From the NCBI GenBank assembly GCA_018350325.1, contig JAEVLN010000002.1, positions 372,001 through 436,000 of the forward strand: 64,000 nt of DNA. Direction: 5' to 3'. Every line of letters begins with the position of its first letter. The first letter of the stretch is position 1. Below are positions 1 to 11,636 of the stretch, one piece after another. Made by a program: the position numbers and the translations under genes. The notes under the pieces are model-generated. The model made no database searches. It worked only from the letters and a program-made list of their open reading frames with translations, and was not told where the DNA came from. The DNA is from Globodera rostochiensis (lineage: Eukaryota; Nematoda; Chromadorea; Rhabditida; Heteroderidae).

Positions 1-110
1 CGATTGTTGCAACTTTTGCTTACGGCGTTGGGTGACGGGAACGGCACTGCCAATTTGGCACTGGAAAGTCGGGCTAAATTTGTTTATATTTTTTCATTGA
101 TTAATCATTG

Positions 111-2128
111 ATGCTTCAATTTGTGTGGCATTTAGTTGATGACATCAAGCGGAAACGACGACGAAGAAAGCGCGACTTTGGTTCACTGATTATGATGGTG
201 CTTGTGCTATTTATCATGCTTTCCGTTGCAACTCACAAGGTTGGCAGGGCGATTCGAAAGTGTGTGCGACCATCGTCATCAACAGCACTAGAAACAAACG
301 AAGTTGGAGCGGCGTGGTCATCATCAGAAACGGGCGAAACAAAAACCGAAGGTTAAAATAAACCAGCAGTAGGAATCAGGCACGTAGCCAGGATTTTTTT
401 TCGGGGGGGGGGCATGCCCCCCTTGCCCCCCCCCCCCTGGCTACGTGCCTGGTAGGAATGGTCGGAATTTCGAGCTTCTCGGCGCCCATCTCTGGACCAC
501 ATTATACCAAACACAAAGTTTAAGCGCCGGTGCCGGGATCGGGATTGAGAAAGTATTTCAAATACCCGGGATTTTCCCGGCATATTCCGATGGACCAGTC
601 TATGGAATGAAATTTTTAGTTTTTACCTTTATTAGGGCGCCGGCCGTTTTGGCCCGATCAGTCATACCTAACTTAGTCATTAGAAAAGCAAATCAAACAA
701 AATTGGTGTTATTCAGAATTTCTCCGTTTGTTGAACATTGCTCCAAACAAGAGCTAAGAGTCCGGACTTGAGCTTCGAGCGAGACCTCGAGTCAAGTTTT
801 CTCGAGAAATCTCGTCGAGATTTTTCGAGATCTCGAGTCGAGATCAGACATAGTCCTTTCGAATGTTACCAAGATTCTTTGATTTGGCCAAATAAATCAA
901 AAGTTATAACATTTTAATCTTGTCTGTCCCCGACCGATATTTTAAGTTTTGCAAGCTTTTGTCAACTTGCCGGAGCATCGAATGCGCGATTTAAAGGAAG
1001 AAGTGGGCGAATGCGCAATTTGTTTGGACGAAATTGATGGGGACGAAATGGTCCGTCAATTACCGGCGTGCCAAGTAAGTAGGAGGCCACTTTGCACACT
1101 CATTAACCTCTCAATTAGAGAGGTTTATGTCAATTTTTGTTATATTAAAGCGATTTGTAGTTTTCCAATTTGGGATTGTACGGTACCGACTTTTCGGGGA
1201 AATTTTACAAAAATTGGCGAAAATCGAAGCAAAAATTCAGAAAGATGTGGTGAATTTATTTTCAAAAATTCTTTTTGCGCACATTTTAATTACAAAATAT
1301 TTGAAAATTTATTAAAAACATTTTATTAATGGGGGAAGCGTATGTGAGTAGAGGCGAAACGATAAATTCGCGCTCATGCGGGTTTGAACCCAACACAGAA
1401 CATTAGACTCGCCGAAAGGACAACCACTAAGCCAACGAGTTACTTGGGTTGGGGCCCGGGCAAAAAAAGATCAAAATTGTCACTCGATGATGCCATCTTT
1501 ATGGGTGTAAATTTGGTCCCGGTCCCGGCAGGCCCAAAAGGACCGGGACTTTAATTTTAAAAAAATCGGGACCGAGACCTGAAAACCCGGGAAATCCCGT
1601 CCCGTCCCGTACAACCCTGTTTCCAACTTGAGAGCACGTCGTGCCGTGCCAATGTTTTAGCGATTCGGACCGGTTCAGTACCAAGAAAAGTGTGCCAAGG
1701 CATGCAAGAAGCGATTTAAGGCACATTTGGGGGGTTTTTTTTTTTTGACATTTTGAACACCGGATCCACCTTGAAACAGTTTTTCCTAAAACCGGCAGCA
1801 AAAATTGTACACTTCGCACGGTACCTAACCGTGACAAAAATGAAACCGCCGGCAAAACACTGGTCATGGCAACTTCGACAGAATTTCCGTTAGCAAAAGG
1901 CCCCCGGGCATAAATGAGCGAAATGGGGGGAGCCTTTTTACATAAATTAATTATATTTTTAAAGTTTTAAATTTAGCACATATTCCACACGAATTGCATC
2001 TTAGCTTGGTAAATGAATGTTTTATTTGTTTGCAAATTTTTGTTGTTTAATTCAGGTTTAAACAACACATAACCTGTCCGATATGCCGTGCAAAAGTCTT
2101 CAAAACAGAGGACGGCAAAAGTTTCTAG
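111..2128 (+). CDS. RING-H2 finger membrane E3 ubiquitin ligase (4 exons)
   Basis: Exons 111-351, 947-1074, 1977-2008 and 2056-2128 join in phase to 157 residues. A basic N-terminus (KRKRRRRKR) is followed by one hydrophobic segment (about residues 28-43), a Ser/Thr-rich linker and a C-terminal RING. The RING reads CAIC...PACQHIFHTNC...CPIC. This is a perfect C3H2C3 RING-H2 ligand set only when the 32-nt exon 3 (HIFHTNCILA) is included, which strongly supports the model. Family knowledge: single-pass RING-H2 proteins recruit E2 enzymes at membranes. The start is the first ATG after an in-frame TAA at 102-104. The first donor (GTTAAA) is weak. Intron 1 carries a tiny hAT MITE and intron 2 a tRNA-like relic. 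An upstream 5' exon cannot be excluded. Confidence 0.82.
377..451. mobile_element. 75-bp hAT-like fold-back MITE with G/C-run core
   Basis: Perfect 16-bp terminal inverted repeats (CAGGCACGTAGCCAGG at 377-392, complement at 436-451) flank a T-run, G-run and C-run core. An exact 8-bp target-site duplication gtaggaat lies at 369-376 and 452-459. CAGG ends with an 8-bp TSD are typical of hAT elements. It lies in intron 1 of the RING gene and can fold into a long hairpin. Confidence 0.88.
601..945. repeat. Dispersed repeat copy with CTCGAG-rich core, in RING intron 1
   Basis: This stretch matches 2357-2801 in patches: the segment after the tract gtcatacctaacttagtc, then a CTCGAG/CTCG palindromic core (about 770-850), then an ACCAAGATT block. 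It appears to be a diverged copy of the same non-autonomous element. No clean TSD was found. Confidence 0.5.
1371..1441 (-). pseudogene. tRNA-like relic (A and B box) in RING intron 2
   Basis: Read on the minus strand this has a Pol III A box (TGGCTTAGTGG) and a B box (GGTTCAAACCC) about 44 nt apart, as in tRNA. A cloverleaf fits only partly: about 5 of 7 acceptor pairs, and the anticodon arm is unclear. It is therefore more likely a tRNA pseudogene or SINE head than a functional tRNA. Confidence 0.45.
1511..1617. repeat. CCCGGTCCCGG-type degenerate repeat relic
   Basis: Alternating cccggtcccgg and its complement, ending ...gtacaaccctg. Reversed, that end reads CAGGGTTGTACGGG, which resembles a hAT end. 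The same vocabulary recurs at about 515-585, 10445-10580, 15680-15800, 21170-21320, 34050-34150 and in the intact element at 43036-43260. No matching left end or TSD was found here. Confidence 0.5.
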
Positions 2129-2356
2129 CGCTTTTAACACTTTGGGCGGGGAGGGGGCGGGGGAAATATTATTTTTGTTTATTTAAGCCGAACCGGTGGG
2201 CGTCCGCCAACTGCCAACTTTGCTTCAACTCATTGAAACTGAAGAAAACGCTGCTGCTGCGGCTGCTGCGGCTGCTGGGACTGTGTAAATTCACAACAAA
2301 TTGCCATTGCTGTTTGTTGGCTTTATTGATGCTTTATTGAATTAAAAGCCTAAAAT

Positions 2357-2801
2357 ACGGGTCGGGTGCTAACTCGGCGCCATCAGTTATTATAATTTAG
2401 TCGTTAGATAAACAAATCAAATAAAATTGAAACCATTCAGAAGCACTTTTTTGGTTGAACATTTGATTAAGCAAATGCTAACCGATTCGGTCTCAAAAAA
2501 ATTATGTATAACTTAAAACGTGTAAAATCGTAATTTTGTGCCAATAACTTTTTTAATTAACTTGAATCACCTAGCTATTTTCTATTATAGTATTTACTGA
2601 CTTAGTGCTTCCGAATGGTGCTAAGTAGTGCACGAACAAGTGAGATTCTCGATCGAAATCTCGGTACTTTTTGATCGAGAAATTTTGAGATTCTCGATCG
2701 ATTGTTACGCAAGTCCGGGCCCTACCAAGATTGTTTGATTGGTTCACTAAAAAAAGTTATGTGATGTTTAAGACTTGTTGGCGCCGAGTTGACCCGACCG
2801 T
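2357..2801. repeat. Inverted-repeat element with CTCGATCG core
   Basis: The left end ACGGGTCGGGTGCTAACTCG and the right end (complement ACGGTCGGGTCAACTCGG) form imperfect terminal repeats that continue into GGCGCCA on both sides. The core at about 2640-2735 contains gattctcgatcg palindromes. The flanks (taaaat and caaaat) do not give a clean TSD. It is intergenic, downstream of the RING gene. Confidence 0.55.
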
Positions 2802-3554
2802 CAAAATTGGCTTTATCTTTTGTGGAGTTATGGAAATTTTCTACGAAAAATGCAGTAAAAAGAACACAATGCTCGTCAAATAATGATTTTTAAAATTTTC
2901 TAATATTCACTTACAAAAAATTAACTTTTTCCTGCCTGAAATTAGAGATTGGAGGAATTCATTTTGCTTTCGAAAGTCGGCGATTTTCGGAAGGCGTTGT
3001 TTGAGGCTAACACCGGGCTCCAGTTCAAGGACAAATTTGTTGATTTTCAAGTACATAACTGTAAAATTTAAAGAAATTAAGTACATTCAAAATTTATATT
3101 TTATCGATATCACCCGAAAACACCGGGCTCCCAACTTTCAAGGACAAATTTGTTGATTTTCAGAAATATGATTAAAAAACTCATTTCATGTCAAAAATAA
3201 CCTTTTGCTGCATTTTTGAAAATTTGTAAAAAATTTTCGATGCGTATCGTGGATTACAATGTTTATTATTTAATTGTCTCAACAAAAATTCGCAAAATGT
3301 ATCGAACGATGACTAAAACTTACAAAATAAATAACAACGACGATAAACACACTTTTGTGAATGAGAACGAAAATTAATGAGAACAAAATGTATAAAATGT
3401 CATAATTTGATTAAAAAAAAATTACAACCATAACTCAGAAAAACTGAAATTTTTTAATGGAAATGATACCAAAATTTATTAAATGTTGAGGGGAATTTAT
3501 CTGTTTACGACGATGCAACAACAGCAATGAGGCATAATAGAGCAACATTCTTAA
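2802..3554. other. Gene-free stretch with a short internal duplication
   Basis: No credible exon is seen. A block containing caccgggctc, followed by caaggacaaatttgttgatttt, occurs twice (about 3011-3050 and 3120-3165). A related block occurs at 18605-18690. Confidence 0.5.
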
Positions 3555-4858
3555 AAGTTTTAGAAATCGGACCCCAAATTGTTGACAGATTCTTGTAATA
3601 ATTAATATTTTAATTTTATACGCTTTCATTTAACACTTAAAATAAAATGCCGAATAAATCGGAGCCCAAATTGTTGACAGATTCTTGTAATAATTAATAT
3701 TTTTAATTTTATACGCCTTCATTTAACACTTAAAATAAAATGCCGAATAAATCGGAACCCAAATTGTTGACAGATTCTTGTAATAATTAATATTTTTAAT
3801 TTTATACGCCTTCATTTAACACTTAAAATAAAATGCCGAATAAATCGGAACCCAAATTGTTGACAGATTCTTGTAATAATTAATATTTTAATTTTATACG
3901 CCTTCATTTAACACTTAAAATAAAATGCCGAATAAATCGGAGCCCAAATTGTTGACAGATTCTTGTAATAATTAATATTTTTAATTTTTATACGCCTTCA
4001 TTTAACACTTAAAATAAAATGCCGAATAAATCGGAGCCCAAATTGTTGACAGATTCTTGTAATAATTAATATTTTTAATTTTTATACGCCTTCATTTAAC
4101 ACTTAAAATAAAATGCCGAATAAATCGGAGCCCAAATTGTTGACAGAATCTTAATTAATATTTTTAATTTATACGCCTTCATTTAACACTTAAAATAAAA
4201 TGCCGAATAAATCGGAGCCCAAATTGTTGACAGATTCTTAATTAATATTTTAATTTTATACGCCTTCATTTAACACTTAAAATAAAATGCCGAATAAATC
4301 GGAACCCAAATTGTTGACAGATTCTTGTAATAATTAATATTTTTAATTTATACGCCTTCATTTAACACTTAAAATAAAATGCCGAATAAATCGGAACCCA
4401 AATTGTTGACAGATTCTTGTAATAATTAATATTTTTAATTTTTATACGCCTTCATTTAACACTTAAAATAAAATGCCGAATAAATCGGAACCCAAATTGT
4501 TGACAGATTCTTGTAATAATTAATATTTTTAATTTTTATACGCCTTCATTTAACACTTAAAATAAAATGCCGAATAAATCGGAACCCAAATTGTTGACAG
4601 ATTCTTGTAATAATTAATATTTTTAATTTATACGCCTTCATTTAACACTTAAAATAAAATGCCGAATAAATCGGAACCCAAATTGTTGACAGATTCTTGT
4701 AATAATTAATATTTTAATTTTATACGCCTTCATTTAACACTTAAAATAAAATGCCGAATAAATCGGAACCCAAATTGTTGACAGATTCTTGTAATAATTA
4801 ATATTTTTAATTTTATACGCCTTCATTTAACACTTAAAATAAAATGCCGAATAAATTG
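3555..4858. repeat. Minisatellite, about 14 copies of a 93-bp unit
   Basis: The unit contains the landmarks cccaaattgttgacagattc, ttaatttatacgccttc and aaataaaatgccgaataaat. The period is close to 93 bp. Units differ by small T-run length changes and single bases (gagccc versus gaaccc), and two units (about 4140-4260) share a loss of the tgtaataa stretch. The array stops abruptly in a unit ending ataaattgga. Confidence 0.95.
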
Positions 4859-4938
4859 GATGTTGACTTGATATTGAATTCAAAGGTGGAACAGTATTAT
4901 TTTCGTCTTTTATACATACAAAAAAAATCGGTCATTTG

Positions 4939-5150
4939 CGCTTCCGGTCCAAAGCCCACTCGTCCGAATTCCACTCAAGCCAAAACTTCCCGAATCCCCT
5001 GCACTTCTTAGGCTAAGCCTAAGCTTGGTCTAAGCTAAGCTTATGCTTAAGCTAGTTTAGGCTTAGGCTTAGGGCCTAAGCCTAACAAACCCCAAGCCAG
5101 GGTGGCTTAGGCTTAATCTTGGCTTCAGTACGGGGCTGAGTCGGCACTCA
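4939..5150. mobile_element. Truncated copy of the TTAGGC-core MITE
   Basis: It starts CGCTTCCGGTC like the complete copies at 14202-14440 and 51407-51646. It shares their core of TTAGGC and GCCTAA units and ends within the right half (...GGCACTCA), lacking the last 26 bp or so. No TSD can be assigned because the right end is missing. Confidence 0.8.
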
Positions 5151-5635
5151 TTGTTTAAAATATTAGACAAAAATCGATGATTTGACACATTAGCCCTTGA
5201 GCAACAATACTCCAATTCACCACCGCATGTACCTAATTTGTTTAGGTAACTTATTTTGCTGATCTATTTGTACAAAATACTTTCTCTAACAGGGGTGAGG
5301 AAGCATTTAACATAATTGCTAAATGTATTTTTGAGCATTGTTTAAAGTTCAAGAATTTTGAGGAATTTTATGTATTACAAATTAAGAATCCATCGCACAA
5401 ATTTTACCTATTTGTTGATTGTTTGTTCGTTCATCTAAATCGATCGGAAAAAGTCGCGCTAAATTAGTGACTGTTTTTTGTTTACAAATTATGCGGCTCC
5501 ATATTAACAACAGCAGGCGGGGTAATTGTGGTCAATTAATTCGCAAATTAGTCAATTAACAAATGCACAAATACGGCTTTCCTGTTCTGCATTTATAAAA
5601 CTAGTTGTTCTTTAATAATTTATATTTATTATTAT

Positions 5636-6014
5636 TAGGGCAACGATTTATATGGAAATAACTTATTTTTTCTGCGAATTTGAAATGGCTTCTAAATGCC
5701 ATAAATAATGTTTTTAGCTTTGGTTTGAGCTTCTAGAGCCCATTTAAAATCCATATTTTTCCATATTTCGCGATTTTTATCTATATTCCATATTTTTATC
5801 CATATTTCGCGATTTTTATCTATATTCCATATTTTTATCCATATTTCGCGATTTTTATCTATATTCCATATTTTTATCCATTTTTCAAAAATTCCTTAAC
5901 ATACTTCTATTAGAAAACCTTCTCCATTTTTTATATTTCGTACATATTTTGTAATTTTTGTCCATATTTTATAGCCATATTTCGAGATTTTTTATCAATT
6001 AAATCGTGGCCCTA
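5636..6014. mobile_element. hAT-like MITE, TAGGGC(A/C)ACGATTT ends
   Basis: The left end TAGGGCAACGATTTATATGG and right end (complement TAGGGCCACGATTT) are flanked by an exact 8-bp TSD attattat (5628-5635 and 6015-6022). The interior has three tandem units containing ccatatttcgcgatttttat (about 5755-5880). It is related to the element at 27051-27491. Confidence 0.88.
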
Positions 6015-6022
6015 ATTATTAT

Positions 6023-6524
6023 ACAAATTTATTCATTAATAAATTGGTAAGTGATATGTTTGTCCGAAAATTGCTGAACTTTGAACAAAAAGAAAAACGA
6101 TGGCACATCAAGGCACCACAGAAAACTCTTCCTACAAAAAACAAAAAATGAATATATTTAAAACAGAAAACAAACTACAAGATTTGGATGGACTCTGGCT
6201 GATCACATGTGATCGGATCGGAACGGAATGATCAATGAACGAATTTTTGATCAGCAATTAATGTGAAAATGTGTTCTAGAAACTACACGCTCCTTAAAAG
6301 GGTTTGCGTTTTGTGATTTGCGCCCAAAGTCAACGTAATTTGCGCGCAAATCATAATCCTTTTTATTTCTCGCATATTTTTGGGGTCAATTTAAAATTTT
6401 GGAATTGTATTGGATTTAAAACCCTTAACTTTAGTTGGAATTTTGGTAAGCATCTTTGGATGAGAAACAATGTCTAAACATTTTTTTTTAAATTTTTCCG
6501 ATTTTTTAAAAATATATTGGGGCG
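6023..6524. other. Gene-free AT-rich spacer
   Basis: No exon, RNA gene or terminal repeat was recognised between the two flanking MITEs. Confidence 0.5.
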
Positions 6525-7560
6525 CAGGGCTGCGTCGAAATCTTTCGATTTCGGTTTCGATTTCGATAATTTCGCGGTTTTTCTACCGATTTTCTTACAA
6601 AAATCGAAAGAGAAAATTCTTCGAAATTTTGTCGAAAGAGAAATTGTATCAAAGAAATTTTGTATTTTTCGAAACACTTTACCAAATTTTTTGTGTGCAA
6701 GGCAACTGTTATCGTTGGCTTATTGGTCTGTGTTCCCGTCACCGAAAATTCGTTGGAGGTTAGGTTCAAACCCCCTCGATCTTAATGACATTTTCTTTAC
6801 CCTTTACACTAATTTTGCCAAAAATCATTGGGAAAAAACCCCGGCGATAAACAATAAAGCGCGGGCAGAAAAAGGGAAATATTAAGAAATTTAAACTTAT
6901 TTTTTTAAGAAAAGCTTAGGAATTTCACAAAAAATTATATTTTTTGAATGTTAATTGTTTAAAAAATTTATCAAATAGTTTAAAAATCTTCAAAAAAATT
7001 TTGCTTCCTCATTCCTAAAAAGCTTTAAAAAGTTACCGTATATTTTAAATTTTGGTTGCAAATCTCTTAACAGATTGAGTCAAAGATTCAAAAAATTTCT
7101 CGGCGGCGCCTATCGGCACCGCCGACCCCCCCCCCCCCACGCCAATCAGGGATGCCAAAATACCCTATTTTTGCCATATTTTTGGAGCCGGTAGCCATAT
7201 TCTACCGCAGTTGAATTGGCATCCCCACCCCAATCGAAAAATCATCTAAAATTTAAGGGCTCCCAGATGAAAATTTTCAAATGCCTCATAAGAAATTAAA
7301 ATTCTCTCGATCCAATTTAATTTTATTGTTTTTAATAAATTTTTGAAAATTCAAGAATACAATGATGTCGAATTAATGAAAGGCAAAAAAATTTAAAAAA
7401 AAAAACATATTTTTGCCCCACTTTCGAAGAGTCTCTTCCGTTTCGATTTCGATAATTTCGAGGTTTTTCTACCGATTTTCTTACGAAAATCGAAATGAAA
7501 AAATTTCGATTTCGAAGATACTTTAGATTTCGAAAAATTTTTTCTTTCGACGCAGCCCTG
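6525..7560. mobile_element. 1.04-kb hAT-like MITE, CAGGGCTGCGTCGAAA ends
   Basis: Perfect 16-bp terminal repeats (6525-6540 and 7545-7560) with an exact 8-bp TSD ttggggcg (6517-6524 and 7561-7568). Subterminal tracts are rich in TTTCGATTTCG. It contains a tRNA-like block and a G/C-run block (about 7095-7145) shared in reverse with the family member at 21329-22080. There is no transposase ORF; the apparent ORFs here are repeat read-through. Confidence 0.93.
6709..6783 (+). pseudogene. tRNA-like sequence inside the 6525-7560 MITE
   Basis: A box TGGCTTATTGG and B box GGTTCAAACCC are spaced like an internal Pol III promoter. The T-stem and acceptor do not pair well. It is probably a tRNA-derived SINE head or pseudogene captured by the transposon. 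Confidence 0.45.
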
Positions 7561-7568
7561 TTGGGGCG

Positions 7569-8121
7569 GCATTTACAACTTTTTGGAATTTTTATTTTCT
7601 GAAATTATCGATTATTTAAATAATTCATAGCTTTGTCAAATGAATTGGTCGGCCTTTTAGCCCGTGTTGATCTTGCCCGTGTGTTTTGTAAATTCCGAGC
7701 TGTAGTAATAAGGTCGCGCGAGATCAAACAATACAATTAATTAGTATAAATTAATTAAATCAAATAATTTTTTTGTCATTTTTACATCTGCCGAAATTTG
7801 CGCAATTCATCTTTCGTGATAAAACAATTTTTGTAATCTAATATAAGAAATTTTTATTTAAATATAATAAAAACGATTTTTTATGGAATTAGGTAATACA
7901 ACAAATTTATTTTAACAAAAACGACAAAAGTCAATGGTTGGCGTTCCGTGACTTATTGATTATTGCTACCTTTCCTGATTATTGATTATTTTTGACCTAC
8001 TGATTATTGATTATTTGTTATTTTTCCCGTCGTCACACCCCCGCCCCGCTGATCAATTCACTCACTTTTGTCTAATTAGGAAAAAATGGAAATTGTTTAA
8101 TGTTACAGTAAATATTTTAAA
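7569..8121. other. Spacer upstream of the MFS transporter
   Basis: AT-rich with no exon recognised. A short run of repeated tgattattgatta units lies at about 7950-8010. It presumably contains the promoter of the downstream transporter, but no TATA box is obvious. Confidence 0.4.
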
Positions 8122-8136
8122 TTGTTTAGAAAAACA

Positions 8137-11100
8137 ATGACTAAATATGGCAATTATGCCGAAGCATTGCTGCATTCTCTTAATGGTCATGAATGGACAT
8201 TGCTTTGCTCATTTTGGGCAGCAACTTTCATAAACACAATCACAATTAATTGCATGGAAACTTTTTATCCAAAAGAGGTTAATTAATTAATTAAAGTTAT
8301 TAATTGTTCATAAATAACAATATTTAATTCTTAATTAAAATCCAATTTTTTAGGCAATTTTTCGCGGCATTGATAAGGGCCAAATTGGCATTGTCATCGG
8401 CATTTACCCATTGAGCAGATTTTTTATGGCACCAATCATCGGAAATTATGTAAATGATTATTTTTTAATGAATTTACTTTTTCCAAATTTAAGATTGTTA
8501 AAATTGGCACCAAAGCAACATTTTACGCAGCTCCTTTTATTACGTCAGCATCCGCAATATGTTTTGGGTGTGTTTTAATTAAAAAAAGTTTTTATAAATC
8601 ATTTCAAAAGATTTTTTATTTAATTATGTTATTTTATAAAGAAACGTTTTTTTAAGTTTACTTTCATTTGTGGGCAACAATTTGACATTCTTTTGGTGCT
8701 CATTGTTTATTCGCGTTTTGCAAGCAGTTGGACGAACTTTTTTTGCTCTCAGCATTTTCACACTTTCGGCCGAACTTTTTCCCGATCATTTGTCCTTAAT
8801 TTGTGTAAGTTGAAAGTTTTATGGAATTTTAAAAAAAAGTTAAACCGGGGCTTCGACTTTTTGATGTTGTTTTTTTTTGTTTTTTGAAAAAAATGCTTAC
8901 AATTTTGATTAGAAATTTTCATTTTAATGAACAAAAATGTCGAATTAGCGACTTTTTTGTGCTCAATTTTGCTTTTTTCACGTTTTTCTGATGCTTTTAC
9001 AAATTTTGAGATCGAAGCCCTCGGAATTTAACTCATTTTTCGAAATTTTAAAAGATATAAATTAATTTTTTAATCAACTTTCTGCGGTTCTTTTTTGGCT
9101 TCAGCTGAAAAACATGACGCCATAAAATTTGGAAAATTTAAAATCTTTTAATTTTTCATATTAAATTTTCTTAAAATTTGGGGTTTGTTCAAAAAGCAAC
9201 TTATTTTTTAAAGCCCCCTTATTTTGGTAAATCAAAAATTACAATTAAAATCATTTTTAATATTTATATTATTCAGAGCATCATGGAAACTTTTGAGAGT
9301 TTTGGACAAATTTCGGGCCCAATATTTGGCGCAACTCTTTATGAAGTTGGCGGCTTTATGCTTCCCAATTTTGTCATGGGCACAACAATGGCAATGTTGG
9401 CATGCGCTTTTGTCATTTTGGCACCTTTGCCGCACAGAGTCATAGATGCCAATGGCGGCAGTTTACATCAAATTGAAGAGGGGAAAAAGGGCATTCAGGT
9501 GAAATGGAAATATTAAATTAATTTAATTAAATTTTAATTTTTATAAATTGATTATTTTATAAGCATTAACTTTTTTTAATAAAATGATCATTTATAAAAA
9601 TTAAAAATATTTTAAATTTTTAAGTGTATTATTTATACATTAGTGTTCGGCATATTTTTCGGTATCGGCACTTTACATAAAACCGAATTCCAAAAAAGGC
9701 ATTTGCTGAACACTAATTCATTCATTATCATTAATTTACCCATTATATTACATTTTAATAAAAAAAAATTTAAAATAGAAAACAAAATATAATTTAAGAA
9801 TAAAAATGAAGAAAATTTCGTCGGTTATTCAACAGTTTTACGGCTTGGCAAAACATGGATGATCATCGCAATAGTCGCCTTACGTGGCATTACCAGCTCA
9901 TTTTATCAAGCATCTTTGCCAACACATTTAAAATCGGTAAATTTAATTTTAATTGCTTTAAAATTCAATTACAATAAATTAAGGATTTAATTATTATTAT
10001 TGTTATGACTACCAAATTATCCAACAATAATTGATTTAAATGCTGAAAAATTGTTCATATTAATTAAATTATTTAAATTTTTAGCTGAGCCCTTCGGCAA
10101 TGTTGATTGGCATTATGTCAACTATAATGAGCTGCAGTTATTTGCTCAGTTCACCCATTTGGGGCGTTTTGATCGAGAAGAAAATTAAACATTCACCCAA
10201 ACTGATCACTTTGATGGGCTCAATGATGGCGATCATTGCTGTTTCGTTGATGGGACCAATTCCATTCATTCCGATCACTAAGTAAGTTTTTTGATTTAAA
10301 TTAGAAATACTCTGTTTTTGATTTTTGGAAAGTGCCGAGTCCGCATAACAAACAAGGAGTGCATTTTTTTAATAAGAAAATGCCAAATTTTTGAAGAGAA
10401 AACTTAATTTTGTCAAAATAATTTGCTAAACTTTTTGGTTTCTAATAGAGACCGGATGGGATTGGGATCCCGTCGAGATTTTATCGGGATCCAACGGGAT
10501 TGAATTTGGAATTCCGATCGAGCCTTTTTTTGAATGTTTGAGATTGATTGGGATCAGGATTAGCCGGGATCTTGACCCCAAAAAATTGGGTTGATCAGTC
10601 AAATTTGATAATTATATATTTTTTTAAAATAACGCATTTAATTGTATTTAATTTCAAACTTTCAAAGGACAATTTCAACAATGTGCATTTCGTTTGTACT
10701 TCTGGGCATGGCGGCTTCAGCCCTTTACATACCAATCTTTAAAAAGTGTTCAAACGTTTCCAAGTAAAATATTATTTAAATTATTTAAAACGGCCAATTT
10801 CCATTTTTAGAAAATTAAATTTTACCGGTGCCACGACTGGTAAATCTTCAACTCAAATATATGCGTGTATTTTTGCCTTGGTACAGTCCGCGTCGACGTT
10901 AGGGTAATATTATAAATATAATAGTAAATTTAATATATATTTTTTACAAATTAGAAAAAAGCGACTTATAAATTGAATTAATTTAGAAAGTATATTTAAA
11001 GAATCTTTTTTATTTTTGCACTTCTTAATAATATAATTTAATTAATTATTAAATAATCATTAATTTACTTTTGTGATATTAAATTATTTGCTAAAAATCA

Positions 11101-11322
11101 AAAAAAAACATAATAACTAAACTCTAGTATTAATTAAATTTTTATTTAAATAAAAATAAATTATCATTTTAATTTAGTTCTTTTTTTGGCTCAACAATTG
11201 GCGGCTACGGCGCTGATGCTTTTGGGTTTCCATGGATTTGTGCATTTGTCGCCTTTGCACACATACTTTATATAATTATGGACCAAATCTGCAGGATATT
11301 AACGCGATTTCATTCCGTTTAA
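8137..11322 (+). CDS. MFS transporter, SLC18B1 (vesicular amine transporter)-like
   Basis: Ten exons join in phase to 449 residues: 8137-8277, 8354-8449, 8494-8567, 8657-8804, 9277-9498, 9799-9936, 10085-10281, 10668-10763, 10811-10903, 11178-11322. Segments align with SLC18B1: YPKEA...GIDKGQIGIVIG and GNYIVKIGTK (TM2-3 loop), LQAVGRTFFALS (TM4), METFESFGQISGP followed by FGATLYEVGG (TM5-6), and a C-terminal TM pair with GSTIGGYGADAFG. The length and about 12 hydrophobic segments fit a full MFS fold. SLC18B1 exports polyamines into vesicles in mammals; that substrate is only an inference here, though SSAT-like acetyltransferase genes lie next door. A splice acceptor (TTTAG ending at 8129) lies 7 nt before the ATG and fits spliced-leader trans-splicing or an upstream exon. 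Confidence 0.88.
9652..9710. repeat. Short inverted repeat (TAGTGTTCGGCA) in MFS intron 5
   Basis: TTAGTGTTCGGCATATTT and its imperfect complement TGCTGAACACTAA face each other over about 59 bp. Single ends of the same family occur at about 22938 and 62076. No TSD was seen. Confidence 0.5.
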
Positions 11323-11636
11323 ATACACAATTTTTAATTTTTTTTTTTTTTGTAATTTGTGAAGTCATCTCAATCATTTTGGTTGTTGCAATCCCAGTCA
11401 AAGAATTTATAAAGTTCATTTTATTAAAATAAATTCAAAGCTTTGGTAAATTTTTAGAATTTGAACTTTAAAAGTATCAATGCGCATATGAATTTAAATC
11501 GTTAAAAATAAGTTTTCAGGAAATTGGCTAATTGTGTGTACAAAAATGCCATAAAATTTAATTCAACTCAAATTGCATTTATCCGCTTACTGCTTATTGT
11601 TCAATAAAATGGAGTTAAACAAAACAATTCCAACTT
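11323..11636. other. Spacer between MFS gene and duplication breakpoint
   Basis: AT-rich, probably the 3' flank of the transporter. Nothing else was recognised. Confidence 0.4.

Noticed and set aside
1371..1441. Functional tRNA gene
   Set aside because: A and B boxes fit but the acceptor and anticodon arms do not pair well enough.
3567..4858. CRISPR-like array
   Set aside because: Units are contiguous 93-bp tandem copies with no unique spacers, in a eukaryotic sequence.
4980..5100. Interstitial telomere
   Set aside because: The TTAGGC units are degenerate, alternate in direction and belong to a MITE with two other copies.
6470..6885. Open frames on both strands at the start of the 6525 MITE
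   Set aside because: They read through TTTCGA repeats of the element and have no transposase motif.
9178..9516. Open frame starting before MFS exon 5
   Set aside because: Only 9277-9498 is exon; the upstream part is intron read-through.
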